Shown: positions 23,201-36,171, numbered from the stretch's first letter. The stretch is 64,000 nt of DNA from Labia minor (GCA_963082975.1 OY720350.1:1511001-1575000), one strand, 5' to 3'. Notes: generated by a model not told the origin, from the letters alone. A program made the numbers and translations.

Positions 23201-24227
23201 GTCCAATACTATTTCTTAATCATTTTAATATTTATTTTCATTGCTTGATTTTTATTGAATATTTTTAATTATAATGAAATTTAAGAAAATCTCTAAAGTT
23301 AAATAGTTGAGACTTTTTATAAAAGTAAAAACATTTTTAATGTTATAAAAATATATATAAACTAAAAATATATATATTCATTCATTAAAAGTACTAGACC
23401 ATAATTATTTTTCTCGCTTAGAAAAATTATTAGTCGCAGCAAGCACAGATTTCTCTAATAGTCTCTGTCCTGACCCACCACCATCCAACAACGATTCTCT
23501 CCCAACTTCTTCAAATTTTCCTTTATATTTGGTCTACCAATGGAAGGTTTTTCAAATGTTCTGCCCCTAATTAAAATTAAAATTAAAGTTCCTTGCTTGT
23601 CTTTCGCACTCTTCTAATCACGTGTCCTGCGTAGGACGTAGAGGTTTTTTTTTTTTTTTTTGATGTATTGTAAAAGATATCTATAGGTTTGTTTATTTAG
23701 AAATTTCAAAGAGTAATTCAAAAAAAATTCCCCCCCCCCCCCCATGTTTTTATATAATTTTATAATAAATTGTGCATTACAATCCAATCTAATAAATAAT
23801 TTTGTTCAGGTGATCTGTGATCTTTTTAAAAATACAAGCAAGCATGTTGTTAGCCATATCTATCCAGTGTTTACAACATTCCAAGGTTATAGGCATTGAT
23901 TTATTTTGACCCTGGATAATTGTTTATTTATTATATTACGTGTATTAAAATATAAATTTTAGTTACCTAATTTACCATAATTATTATATTAAAATTATTC
24001 TTATTATTTGATTCTTTTTTTTTTTTTTAAACAATTTATAAGGTTTGTTAGTTCGTTAGAAAAATCCCAAAAGAATTGTGGAAAATTTTGCTCCAGGCAC
24101 TCACTTTTTCCTCTCACTTTACTTCCGGATAATAATAATAATAATAATAACAACAACAACGGATTAAACACTCCTTCCTCTCTATTTCTTTTTTTTAAAA
24201 AAAAAAAAAATTCTCCTTCCATATTTC

Positions 24228-24262
<35 letters not shown>

Positions 24263-25250
24263 CTAACCAACCCACTCACTCACCTAATTTAGTCTCTGTC
24301 GTCTTTTGTTTTTACTTTTATGGAAAAACGGCTAACGATTATTAATTATTCATTCGTAAGTAAACGAATTAGGAAACTTTCAATATTTTCAAGAAAAAAG
24401 AAAGACAAAAAAAAAACAAAAACAAAAACAAAAACAAAAATTAAATATAAAATAAAAATAAAAAAAAAAAAAATTATTTTTATATTTTAATGAATGTAAG
24501 TTAAAAGTAAATATACGAGTACCTACTTAGAATTGACAAAAATAATAGGATACCATTGAATTATCAGAAATGTTCATTTACTTATATTAAATATTTATTT
24601 ATGTAGTTTTCAAAGAATAAAAATTACTAACATTAAGCCATCTTGGATCATTACAAAGAATAATGTTTTGATTTGAATATTGGTTTATTGCTAAACATTT
24701 TTTTTTCACAATCAAAAACATTAATTATAATTAAAATTTATAATTGAAATAAAAAAAAAAAAAATCTTTGAATATATCTTTATTTTTGATTGATTTTTCA
24801 GTTTCTGTATATATATCTTTTGTTTAATTCTTTTTAAAAGAAAGAGCTTTATTCTTTTTTCAGATGCGCTGCTCTTTGAAGCATTTCCGTTTTTTTTTTT
24901 TTTTTTTCAATCATTAAGGATTTGGTCTATTCACCCTAATTTTTCTTCTTCTAAATTTATTTTTGTTTATTTTTTTAAAAAACAGTGAAAATAATTCCAG
25001 TGTTTAAAATTGACTTAACTAAGGGTTCCTGATGGATTTAGAAAGAGAAGAAAGAGGAGGAGATAAAGATTGGAGTGGGAGGCAGGGATGTGAGTTGCTA
25101 AATACGCGAAAATAAATTTAATAAAAATCGTTTCTGCCTTTTTATGTCTTACTTTTGAAATTATTTATTCCTTAAATGAAATGAAACAAGAGATTGTCCT
25201 AAACCAAGTTAAAATATATTTTAAATAAAACAAATCGAATGATTTTGTTT
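23201..25250. other. AT-rich stretch with microsatellites
   Basis: Includes a short LINE-like patch near 23455-23620, poly-C at 23730-23743, (AAT)n at 24129-24148, (TC)n at 24231-24259 and several A or T runs. No supported gene. Confidence 0.55.
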
Positions 25251-25269
25251 TGTTTTGTTTGCTTTTTTC

Positions 25270-25970
25270 TTTTTTCTGTTTGGATGGACCCATCCAACTC
25301 CTATTTTCTGCCATCTCTCTTTGCATACGATATTGTCCGCCCACCGCGTGTTTGGTTGGTTTCCAAATCGGTCTCCTTTCTTGCTACATGCCCTCTGGAT
25401 TTCATAATCTTAACTACAATCTGGAGATGGATGCATAGAGCTCATGCAATCCCTCATTCCCCGGTGTCCGCCGCATCTTTCATTGGCCCAGAAATGCTGC
25501 GAAGAATCTTATGAAAATCGATTCTCATCTGCCAGAGGGTCATAGACCAAATATAATACAACCGGCAAAATAATTGTTTTATAAATTTTAATTTTGATTC
25601 CCTTTGAGATTGTATGAGAAGAGACATTACCCGATTGGAACCTCGTTTTCAATTCTTCTCAAATAGGATGGATACTCGTAATCCTTTGTGATTACAAAAC
25701 TTAAGTATTTCAATTTTTCTACATTTTATGTGTTAATTTTGTTCCTGTCTGCTACTAAATAACTTATATTTTGTCTTCATCACAATTAACTTCAAGATCC
25801 GCCTCTTTTCCTCCGTCTATCTTTTTTTGCTTTATCTTAAATTGCATTTCCCGAATCTCCTATTCTAAATTAGATCGTCTGCGTAAACTGATATTTGAAT
25901 TTTTTTTTCCCACTTGAATTTCGTTTGATTTTTCCCGAGTTTGTCTAATCACGTATTCCAATATTAAATA
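25270..25970 (-). pseudogene. LINE reverse transcriptase relic (same family as Helitron cargo)
   Basis: The reverse strand, across many stops, reads SYLVADRNKINT, NVEKLKYLSLVITKD, GQ-KMRRTPGNEGLHELYAS-like and RRPIWKPTKHAVGG-like blocks. This is the order YADD-downstream, C-terminal domain, basic tail seen in the Helitron-borne copy at 16550-17260. No Helitron 3' hairpin or CTRR follows, so it may be a free-standing LINE relic. Confidence 0.7.
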
Positions 25971-27603
25971 AAATAAAATAAAATGGATGATAGTGCGTCT
26001 CGATGTTTGAAACCATTTCGTATTTTTCAAATGCTACTCTGATTATTGAATCCCATATTTAATCCTTCCTTCTTTACTACCTAAAAGACAAGTCAAGTCA
26101 TGCCTTTGAAAATTAAAGATTCTATGCATAGTTAATTTAGGCATACCTACACAAAATACTCGATTCAAAAAAAAAAAAAAAAAAATATTAAAATGAATCG
26201 TTAGCTGGCAATGCAGATATAAACATGCAAGAACAATAGAAAAATTATTAACACTAAAAGATGAAATAATGCAAAATCTAAAAGAAAAGCCAAGAACACG
26301 GAATTTATAACAAAATTGCAAGGCTATTTTTCTATAAATTATAAATTAAAAGAAAAAATTCATTCATTTTTATTTTCTAGTTTATTAAACTTAAAGCATT
26401 GAAAAATCAAATTATAAAAATTATTGAATCATTAACCATTTATTTAAAAAGATCAAATATTTGTTTACTTCTCTTAGTTGACCCTTGAGAAGGAGGGGGT
26501 GGGGGTGGGGGGGTGGACAAAAGATTAATAAACAAGCGACCGATGTAAATTTATGAGATGAATTAAAAAAATGAAAAAAAAAAATTGAAATTTCTACTTC
26601 CTCATAAATTGGTTAGAATTGGTAAAAGAAGGAATGTCGGTGTCTTCGATGGCAGCAACCGGGCGAGAGTGAACCCGAAAATTTGCTGTTCATTTCTTGG
26701 ATTCCCCTCCTTGACAGACAAGTAAACGGCGACAACTTTTCCATTTCTGGTCAGTTTTGGATCATTACATTAGAGATGCATTGTTAAAGATTGAAACTTT
26801 AAATTCTCAATTACCAATTACTTATGTACAGGGAAAAACTGTCAATAACTTTTTTTTTTGGCTTAATAAAAGCCTTATAAACTATGCCTTTTATTCCATA
26901 AACCTATAAAGACTAATTTTTCAGCAGAACATATCATAAAGCAGTTTTGAGCAATGAGCATTCCATCATAAATTGAAGTTAAAACTGGCAAAAAGTTATG
27001 AGTGTTAAAAACTGGTGCCTTTATCCTATATTATAATAGTTTTAAAACATTATTATTATTATTATTATTATTATTTTTTGAGATATTAAAAAGAATTAAT
27101 GAAAATCTAACATTTGATTAGATATTAATAAAAATTATATAATATGTGCTCAAATATAAAAAATATTATTATTATTATTATTATTATTATTACAAAATAA
27201 TTGATAGATACATCCAATTTTAGAGAGAGAGAATCTAAATAAATATATACTCTTACATTTTCCCAGACAAACAGACATACATAAAAAAAAATGAAAGTGT
27301 AGAAATAAATAAATAAATAAATAAATAATTATTGCTTTCTCGTCGTCTTATTAATAAATGCATAGAAATAACAATAAATGAAATGACTAGAAAAAGTTTT
27401 TCCGTTTTTGAAATAAGTATTTAATTTCTATTTGTTTTATATATTACTTTTAAGAAAAGAATCAATGCAGGAGGGAAGAAAAACGGAAATGAGAAATAGC
27501 AGTGAGAATAATATATATATATATATATTATTATTATAATAATATAATGATAATCATGGGAATAATAAAACAACAGGTGAGAGAGAAAGAATAATTAAAC
27601 AAA

Positions 27604-27642
<39 letters not shown>

Positions 27643-28315
27643 ATATATTTTTATATAAACTCATCAAGAATGCTTTCAGTTATATTCTATCCGAGAACAA
27701 AAATATTTAATTTTATAAATATATAAGTAGAAAATATACGTATAGGATTTATTAATTTTTTGTACATACAAGGTTTATTGGTCCTTCCATATTAAGTAAT
27801 TAATTAATTTTTAATGTTTTCATTCTTTGGGGAAGGGAGAGAAAGAGAGATTTTAAGATAAATTTGTATAATATCATAAATATAAAGAAGTTATGTTATG
27901 AGGAATATTAATTATATTAATATTAGGTAGGAGTGAGAAAATAAATTAATATATTAACGTTAATTCAATAATAGAATGGAACGAGAGAACGAAAGAATGA
28001 TTGAATGAGTTACACTTTTTTTTATATTTTATTTTTACGATTTAATTAAAATTGATAAGATAATTGACTGTGAATGAAGATGGAAGAGAAGAAGAATAGC
28101 GCGATGTCGTTGTAAAATTAAATCAATTGGTGCTCGTTTTGTAAGAACAACGTTCAAGTTGACAAACAAGCATGCAACAGTTCTACTAGCACGGGAATCT
28201 TGGTCGTGGAAATGAAATATAAATGGGATGAAATGGGAGAATTTACTTGAATAATTTAATACTTGTAAAATTTACAATTTTACACCCTGAACGGATTGAA
28301 AATATTTATTAGACC
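25971..28315. other. AT-rich stretch; one unique GC-balanced patch
   Basis: Mostly A/T with (TTA)n at 27050-27075 and 27163-27191 and (TA)n at 27606-27640. At 26630-26770 there is a GC-balanced patch (TCGATGGCAGCAACCGGG) open on the minus strand for about 50 codons but without a recognisable domain. A second patch lies at 28075-28215. Confidence 0.45.
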
Positions 28316-28319
28316 TTAG

Positions 28320-28650
28320 AAGGCGCCACAGGGTGAGAGGTAGCGTAGCCGGGTCACATTCTTGTGGTCCCGGGTTCAAATCCCGGGCCCGGCAAGGGAT
28401 TTTTTCTCTAGCTGGGGTCTATGGGACGGAGTCAACCCAGCCTCCGGGATTGGGACATTGGGAGACTACTTGACAAAAAGTAGCGCTTCCGATCAAGAAA
28501 ATCAAGGTAAAGGTTGAGAGGACCCGCTCTTCTGATCATAGGACACCTCATCATTCATTTATATTACCGACTTGATAGGTGTTGTCCTTTCGTAGGACAT
28601 ACAAAAGTCTGAGGTGGTTTTTTTTTTTTTTTTGTTTTTTTTGTTTTGTT
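28320..28650 (+). repeat. tRNA-derived SINE
   Basis: TAGCGTAGCCGG (28341-28352) matches the RNA polymerase III A-box consensus TRGCNNAGYNGG exactly, and GGTTCAAATCC (28373-28383) matches the B box. The A-B spacing is shorter than in most tRNAs. A GC-rich body follows (GCTGGGGTCTATGGGACGG), ending at a poly-T/TTTG tail from 28618. The boxes plus body plus tail make a SINE. No clear flanking duplication was found. Confidence 0.8.
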
Positions 28651-29206
28651 TATAATTTTGTTTATAAATGATAAATAATATTATAAAAAAGAAATTTAGA
28701 ACAATTTAGATAAGTTAATCCTCATTGAAATGCACATTAGGAAATAATAGAATGCAATTCTTTCTATTCTTTTAGTTTGTTGCGTGAAAATTCTTCATTC
28801 ATTCAATCGTAATTTCACCTCCCTTCTCCCATCTCTTTTAGTATTTTATCTAAGTAGGATATCCTATTTGAGAAAGGATCGATTTTTTTTTATTCCCTTA
28901 TCGTGTCTAATCAATCTAAATATGATTTCTATTTTAAATCAATTATTTATGTTTATGAATTTTTATATTTTTATAATTTTATACAAACAAAATCATACAA
29001 AACTTAAACGCTTTGTCACTAAATTGTTTGTTTATTTTTCTATTTTATAATTTCTAGTAAATATATACAATTATTATAATTAACAAAAAGAAACGGAAAT
29101 TGATTGATTGGTTGATATAAGAAAATAAATATATAAATAATTAAATTAATGTGTTGTAATTTAAATAGTAATCAATTACAGATTTCCATCTGTTGAGATA
29201 TATGTT
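28651..29206. other. AT-rich stretch, no gene seen
   Basis: The 88-codon frame at 28784-29050 is low-complexity and unsupported. Confidence 0.6.
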
Positions 29207-29870
29207 GTCTAGATCAGTGATTCCCAACCGGTGGTTCGCGAACCCCTGGGGGTTCGCAGGGTATACAGAGGGGGTTCGCGAATATAATATTGTAATGGCG
29301 TATTTTTTAAAACGTCATTAAAAGCAATAGCAAAAAAAAAAATTAAATTACAAACTCACTGTAAAAGAGATTGTTCGTTGCCTGTTTGTTAAGAAATCTA
29401 TAATAAATTTCAATATTTTCATTTCTTTTTTCCTTATTTATTTTTCAAAATTACTTCATTAATATCAAATCATATCAACAATTTTATTCATTGTAATTTA
29501 TTCCTCTTATTCAAGTAAAAAAATACTATTCATTTTTTAACAAACATTTATTTATATTTAAAACGTTGTATCAATGTGATTAGTATCATTTTCTGCTTTA
29601 TTTTTAAAATTTTTTGTAATATTTTTTGTTTTTACAATACAATCGGAAATAAATATCAAATTAAGCAGTTTACTAAAGATTTTAGAATTAGATACTTGTT
29701 CTTCATACATAGACTTAGCACTTGTAAAATAAGTGATAGTGTTACTGTGACTGTGCAAGTTCTCGTGTAAATCATTTAATAAATATTAATTTAATTATTT
29801 TTATTATGGTTAAAAACGAGCCGTTTAGAAAGACATGATAATCGACATGATAATGTTGAATGCTATAGTG

Positions 29871-31954
29871 CAGAGGTTCTTAAACTGTGGTCCGCGGACC
29901 CCTGGGGGTCCGCGAAGCCTTTACTGGAGGTCCGCAAAGCTGAATTTTCTTTCTTCAATATTATAATTTCTAATAAAATGTGTTCTACAATATGCAAAAA
30001 AATCGTTATTCACCAATCACTGTTAGAAATATTCATCAAATATCCTTGTTCTTATGAGATCGTAAGCCAGAAATCTATATATATAAAAGGCAATGTCTGT
30101 CTGTCTGTCTGTCTGTCTCTTATAGACTCAAAAACTACCCGTCCGATTACGGTGAAACTTTCAGGGATTGTTGTGGGCATCCCAGGGAAGGTTTTAGTGT
30201 AGTTAAATCCAAAATTAATTTATCCAAAATTAATTTAATTAGTAATATATTGGTAAAAGTCTGTAGTGTCACAAAACTATCGACAGATGGCGCTACATAT
30301 AATCTTCCAAATTCAAATATTTTTAATTTTTTTTAAACTGTCAAAAATAACATACCCATAATAACAGTTGTAATAAAAATAGAAATATAAATCACAATGT
30401 AAGTAAAATATTGAATCGTTTTATTTATATTGTTTCAATTATTGTTTGAATATATATTAAATTTATATATATATTTATTAAGTATAATAATTCCATTTAC
30501 TTCAAATTTTTTTAATTTTTTATTTAAAAGTATATTCAGCATTGAAATTGCCATTAAATATGCAGATAATTAGAACTCCAACATGTAATATTAGCAAATA
30601 TTCTGGGATGGGAAAAATACTAAGATCATGTCATGTCCTATTAAATATTTTGAATTTTATTTTGAATCATACAATGGTAATGAAATATTGTAGGTAGACT
30701 TTTGAGACAAACAATAAAAATCTCTATAAAATAAGAGAATATACTTATTCCGAAAACTGTTAATTAAAATGTAATAACTATTAACAATTAATAAAGTAGA
30801 AATAATTTTCGAACAAATAAAAATGTAATAATTATTAACAAAAAAAATAAAAAATAAAAATAAATTATTAACAAAATAAGTTGACCTGTGGCCAGGTCCG
30901 AACCGACCGACGGTTTGAAGTAAATTAATTTCCAACTACAGAAACAATTTCAAATAATTTTAATATATCTATTAATGTAATAAAAAAACAGATATGGACA
31001 TAACATAAATATTTTTAATTTTATTTTATTTGTAATATATATGTAAGACCAGGCTGTGACGTCATGCATGTCTGGGTGACGTCATATAATTTTAAATTAA
31101 GCAATATTCGTGGAGATATGTAAAAATCTCCATATGTGAAATTTGGTGTGAAAACAATACCTCCCTTATTATCGTCGGTCGGTAAAAAATAAAAATAAAA
31201 ATGTAATAATAAAAAATAAAATTTCAATTATATTAATTTAATAAATTATTATTATTATTATTATTATTATTTTCACGTATTAAACGGTATATTATTATTT
31301 GTAATAATTCCAATAAAAATAAATAAAAATAAAAACCAAAAAAAAAGTGCAATTAAAACTAAAATTTCAATTATATTCATTTAATACATTATTATTATTA
31401 TTATTCAGTTATCATATACGTAGATATGTATGCAGACACACATGCAAATATTGGGAAAAATCCGGTGGAAGACCAAAGATCAAGGTGGGTGGACAATGAA
31501 GGAAGGGACATGGGAGAGATGGGACAGGATTTGGTTGTAGCTCAGGATAGGGACTCTTAGAGAAAAGTGGATGCTGCAGCTAAGAACTTTCGAAAACTGT
31601 ATAGACACAGAGTTAGATAAATATAACATATGCAATAATAATATATAATTAATTTACTGATTAAATTAAAATATATATTTTCTAAGAAAACAAATATATG
31701 TCTTATCTACTTATACTGATTGAAACAAAATGGATGAAAACCTTTTACATACAGACTTTCAACCAAATACTATGTATCACTCGGGGGTACAGGGGGCGGA
31801 GCCCCCGTCTAGGTGTGAAGAGCGCCTGGAAGGCGCTCTGATCAGCTAGTTAACTAATAAAATTAGATAAACTACCTAAAGTTGGGATGGGGTCCGTCAA
31901 AATTTTTTTTTTTCAAGTGGGGGTTCGCGGAGTACATAAGTTTAAGAACCTCTG
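29871..31954. mobile_element. Nested hAT element (family B), carrying a Helitron
   Basis: The ends CAGAGGTTCTTAAACT and AGTTTAAGAACCTCTG-like (31939-31954) are inverted, and CTATAGTG flanks both sides exactly (29863-29870, 31955-31962). The family member at 51941-52379 is the same element without the internal Helitron. There is no transposase, so it is non-autonomous; the host hAT has related subterminal GGGGGTYCGCG motifs. Confidence 0.93.
30074..31849 (+). mobile_element. Chimeric Helitron (family C 5' part, family A 3' end), exact boundaries
   Basis: Comparing with the uninterrupted sister element (52267-52300), the host reads GCCAGAAA joined to TTAACTAATAAAA. Here TCTATATATATAAAAGGCAA begins right after that A and ATCAGCTAG ends right before that T. 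A GAGCGCCTGGAAGGCGCTC hairpin precedes the end. The 5' two-thirds match the minus-strand Helitron at 42237-43051 up to CACATGCAAA (about 31448). From there a LINE fragment (about 31450-31610) and the family A terminator replace that element's own hairpin. No Rep/helicase. Confidence 0.93.
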
Positions 31955-31989
31955 CTATAGTGAGGTACCGTTTCACCAAAAACAGGAAA

Positions 31990-33720
31990 TGATGATAGAA
32001 AAGGGAAAAAGCGAAAATATGACAGCGACTATCTAAAATTGGGTTTTCATTTTACTGGGGATGATTCGGAACCTAAACCCCTTTGTGTTATATGTAATGA
32101 AGTTCTTACCAACAGCAGTTTAAAACCATCACTTCTTCGTAGACATATTGAAACAAAACATCCGACACACAAAGTTAAACCTCTTGAATATTTAAAAAGA
32201 AAATTAGCAGATATCATGAAAAGTACCCTTTCTTCTTTCTTGACTTCAAACGAAGATAGTGAAATGACCCTTGAAGCATCTTTTCGAGTAAATTATAGAA
32301 TTGCAAGATCTTACAATAGCAGAAGTGCATACAATAGCAGAAAATTTAATTGGGCCATATGCGAAAGATATCGCCAAATATATGCTTAGGATAAAGGCAG
32401 CAAAGAAAATTGAGCTACTTCCCTTATCAAACAACACAGTGTCACGTAGAATTAATGACTTTGCTAATTATGAGGAAAACGAACTTTTAAATAGAATAAA
32501 ATTGAATTATTTTGCAATTCAACTTGACGAATCGACGGATGTAACAAATGCAGCAATCTTGCTTGTCTACGTTAGATATCTTTTTAGGAATATTGTTCAA
32601 AAAGATGTACTATTTGCAAAACCTTTGAAAACCTACACAATTGGAGAAGCGATTTTTTATTTGATCAATGGGTATTTTGAAAAGAATGGAATAAGCTGGT
32701 CTTATTCTGTGGGTGTGTGTACAGTTGGTGCAAAATCAATGACCAGAAAGTTTTCAGGTTTTGTGGCACGGGTGAAGAAGATCAACGAAAAAATTGTTGT
32801 ATTCATAGACACGCTTTAGTATGTAAGCGTATTCCTGCAGAGTTATCTACTACTTTAAGTGATGCTGTGAAAATTGTAAACTTTATAAAATCACGTGCTA
32901 CAATTTGCCGTCTATTCCGTACGCTTTGCGAGGATTTTGGAAGTTTCCACGTTTTTTTACTACTTCACACAGAAGTTAGATGGCTTTCCAGTGGTAAAGT
33001 TTTGTCGCGTTTGTTTGAATTGAAGTCTGAAGTTCAAGCATTTTTTATGGATCATCCGTTTCATTTGTCTTCTTGTATACCCGATGTTCTTTGGCTACAA
33101 AAGCTTGCATATTTAGCTGACATTTTTTGTAAACTGAATGAATTAAATATGTCTTTACAAGGCGAGGGTGTCCCCATTTTCAGTGTACATGATAAAAAAG
33201 ATCAATTTTTGGATTCAATGCTTACAAATAAATGAGTATGGATGTTTCGATTCTGTCAGCACATTTTTATTAGAAAATTCAATTAAACTTAACGAAAATA
33301 TTAAAAGGAGTATATGTGAACATCTGAACTATCTTCGATTAACTTTCGATGACTATTTTCCTAACAGATGCAATATATACATTTCAAACAACTGGATACG
33401 TAATTCATTTCAAGGAAATATAAGTATAGAAACCTCTCTAAATATCCTGGAAAAAGAAATACTCATAGAGTTATCTTGTGGCAGTTCTCTAGAAGCAACT
33501 TTTAAAGATCAATCTTTAATTAACTTCTGGCTGAGTATACAAAATGAATATGCTGTTCTGTCAAAAAAAGCCATTGAAGTTCTATTTCCATTTTGCACAA
33601 CATATCTATGCGAGAAAGGATTTTCAACATATACATATCTGAAAGATAAATACAGAAACAGGTTAAATGCAGAACCTGATCTAAGATTGAAATAGTCAGA
33701 TATTGAGCCTAACTTTGAAT
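31990..33720 (+). pseudogene. hAT transposase, ZBED5/SCAND3-like, broken
   Basis: Pieces in order: YLKLGFHF and a BED zinc finger (CVIC then RRHIETKHP, about 32088-32163); a linker; LDESTDV (about 32524, the region of the first catalytic Asp); TVGAKSM; LLHTEVRWLSSGKVLSRL (about 32965); and the C-terminal dimerisation segment FWLSIQNEY to CEKGFSTYTYLKD (about 33527-33650). At least three frameshifts separate the pieces (near 32290, 32800 and 33225), and no in-frame start precedes the zinc finger. It cannot encode an active enzyme. Confidence 0.9.
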
Positions 33721-34021
33721 TGCTTTGTTCTATCAAACAGCCACAAATATCCCATTAAGAGTACATAAATACAAGAACCATTTTGTTAAATTTATCTTGT
33801 TTTCAACTTTTATAGCCATCATTTAATTATTATTAATGTTTTATTTCAATGTTTCACAATTAATATAATCAATGTAATGCAATATGAAAAATATATATTC
33901 TATACAATTTTATTGCTTTTTTTTACCTGTCATTAACAACTACATAGGGGGTTCGTCAAATTTATACGGACTTTTCTTTTGGTTCGCGAGGAAAAAAAGG
34001 TTGGGAAACACTGGTCTAGAT

Positions 34022-35040
34022 ATTAGGTGTCCTATTTTAAATGATTGCAAATTGTAATATGGTTGTTGTTTAGTGCCCTTGCAATATCAATTTACTAGGG
34101 ACTTGCTTGCCGTTTGTTAAAGTCTCTCCCTGATTTAGATTTATTTATTTTAATATCAATTTATTTTTATATAATTTTTATAAGTTTTTCTTTTTATATA
34201 TATATATATATATATTTTTTGTATGTTTATATGCAAAACACGTGGTGAGATTCTTCAGTAGCTAAGGTGACTATGCGAAAAGGATCACGTGATCCCATAC
34301 AGCCAATCACATTGCTACATTGGATAAGTTTTGGGCTAAGGGCTTCTGCCCTCTGTTTCGGAGAGGTGATCTCCCACTTGCTATTTGGACTTTATTGGAT
34401 GTTGTTTACACGCTTTCGGTTTTTAACTGTGAATTCGCCATTTTTTAGATTTGTTGTTGACCACGTGTTTTGTAAACTTTGTTTTAGCTGAGCATTAGCT
34501 AGCATTTATTCCTTTTTATTTTTATATTTAATTTGTAAATTCTAAGGATTATCTCCTTGAATTTTTATATCAATTTCATTTTTTATATATTTTTACTTTA
34601 TATTAATTTTCTTTTCATTAAATATTATAACGTGGCAACGAACCTTTTTCTTTTATTTGTAAAAAAGTGAATTTAATTTTTCCTTTGCAGATCCATATGT
34701 TAGCATCGGATATTTTGATTAACTTAATTTGTTATTATTTCTTTACGATCTTGGTTCTCCAAGACGAATCGCCTAAGCACTAATAGTCAAACGTACTGCA
34801 CTCTTTGGTTACATTTTCTATCAAAATTAACAAACAAAAAAAAAATAACAAATAGGAATATTATTATTATTGTTAGTAATAATTAATGTGTTATAGTTAT
34901 CAGGATGAAAATAATGCCTATTTCCAAAGGAAATGCATGGCCATGACTTTTTGAACAAAATAGAAATTGAAATAGAAATTATAATGTGCATACGAATAAC
35001 AGATAAGTAAAAAGTTAATTTTTAAGGAATAAAATTTATC
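34022..35040. other. Intergenic stretch; possible promoter-like patch at 34250-34480
   Basis: Mostly AT-rich. The patch at 34280-34330 has GATCACGTGATCC (a palindromic E-box) followed by AGCCAATCACATTG (CCAAT-box-like). No gene is visible next to it. The promoter reading is inference only. Confidence 0.3.
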
Positions 35041-35670
35041 TATTTTTACCGACCGACGATAGTAAGGGAGGTATTGTTTTCACACCAAATTTCACATGTG
35101 GAGATTTTTACATATCTCCACGAATCATGCATTTTCTAAACAGAAAAAAGTATTTTTAGCATGATGTCTGTCCGTCCGTCCGTATAGATGTGTACAGCCT
35201 GAACGGCTCAACCGATTTTGATGAAATTTGGTATATTTACTTAATGCATCAGTGGGATGAATGGATCAACTTTTGGTGCAATTCCGGAAACCGGAAGTGG
35301 TAGTATTAGCGATCGACGATAGGAAGGAAAGGGTTATTTTCACACCAAAGGAGATTTTTTTATATATCACCACGAATCATGCATTTTGTATTGGTTTTAT
35401 CCTCGAGAAAAATCATATTTATTAGTTTTTTCTTGATTTAAAATTATATGACGTCATCCAGCCATTCATGACGTCACAGCCTGGTCTTGCATATATATTA
35501 TAAATAAAATAAAATTAAAAATATTTATGTTATATCCATATCTGTTTTTTATTACATTAATAGATATATTAAAATTATTTGAAATTGTTTCTGTAGCTGG
35601 AAATTAATTTATTTCAAACAGTCGGTCGGTTCGAACCTGGCCACAGGTCAACTTATTTTATTTTATAGCA
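35041..35670 (-). repeat. CGTCGG-ended dispersed repeat (reverse)
   Basis: The plus strand reads ACCGACCGACGATAGTAAGG, CTCAACCGATTTTGATGAAA, then TGACGTCATCCAGCC and GGTTCGAACCTGGCCACAGG. That is the reverse of 30885-31190 and 48030-48665. The 3' end (CGTCGGTCGGTAAAAA) is therefore at the left. Internal GGTTCGAACC resembles a polymerase III B box. Confidence 0.75.
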
Positions 35671-36170
35671 GAGAGACTCTTTCATATTGAAATAATTCCA
35701 ACTATTTTATTATATGAAGAGTATTTTGATTATTTATATTTTTTTTTTTTTTTTTTTATTTTCATATCACTTAATAGATAATTATTTTTATTTTAAAATA
35801 AATTTATTTTAGAGCTTAATAGTTGAAGTAGATCTCAACTGGTTTAATTATATAAAAAAAAATATAACATCTTAAAAAGTTTTTCATTAAATTTATTAGA
35901 AATTCCAACCATTTATTATGAGTGAATTGAAGTTGAAGCAACAACCGATAAGTAGAGAATCTAATAAATAAATAATGAAGGAAAAGAGAAAATCGAATCC
36001 AAAATTGCAAATTTAGTAAAGTCCAAGAAGAAAATACTTATAAAAGAGATTATTTTTTTGTCACTGTTTACGAATCATTCTATTAGCCATATTTTTGGAG
36101 TTGCAATTTGGATTAAGTATTCATAAATACGTTAAATTACATACGAGTATATATATATATATATATATAT
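35671..36170. other. AT-rich stretch, no gene seen
   Basis: Ends in a (TA)n tract (36149-36171) immediately before the Helitron module. Confidence 0.6.
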
Positions 36171-36171
36171 A

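Larger units (their letters stand above)
29215..34013 (+). mobile_element. ZBED-type hAT transposon, 4.8 kb, with 8-bp duplication
   Basis: The ends CAGTGATTCCCAACC and GGTTGGGAAACACTG form the inverted repeat. The 8-mer GTCTAGAT flanks both sides exactly (29207-29214 and 34014-34021), the hAT hallmark. Subterminal GGGGGTTCGCG motifs recur near both ends (29250-29282 and about 33950). The transposase relic is at 31990-33720. Between the left end and that gene a second hAT element (29871-31954) has inserted. Confidence 0.93.

Noticed and set aside
28784..29050. 88-codon hydrophobic open frame
   Set aside because: Phe/Ile/Leu-rich translations are expected by chance in such AT-rich sequence; there is no start context or homologous motif.
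32246..32437. Minus-strand open frame inside the hAT transposase
   Set aside because: It is the antisense shadow of the decayed transposase.
34267..34491. 74-codon open frame at the E-box/CCAAT patch as a gene
   Set aside because: No domain, no splice context and no repeat of the frame elsewhere; only the promoter-like motifs are noted.
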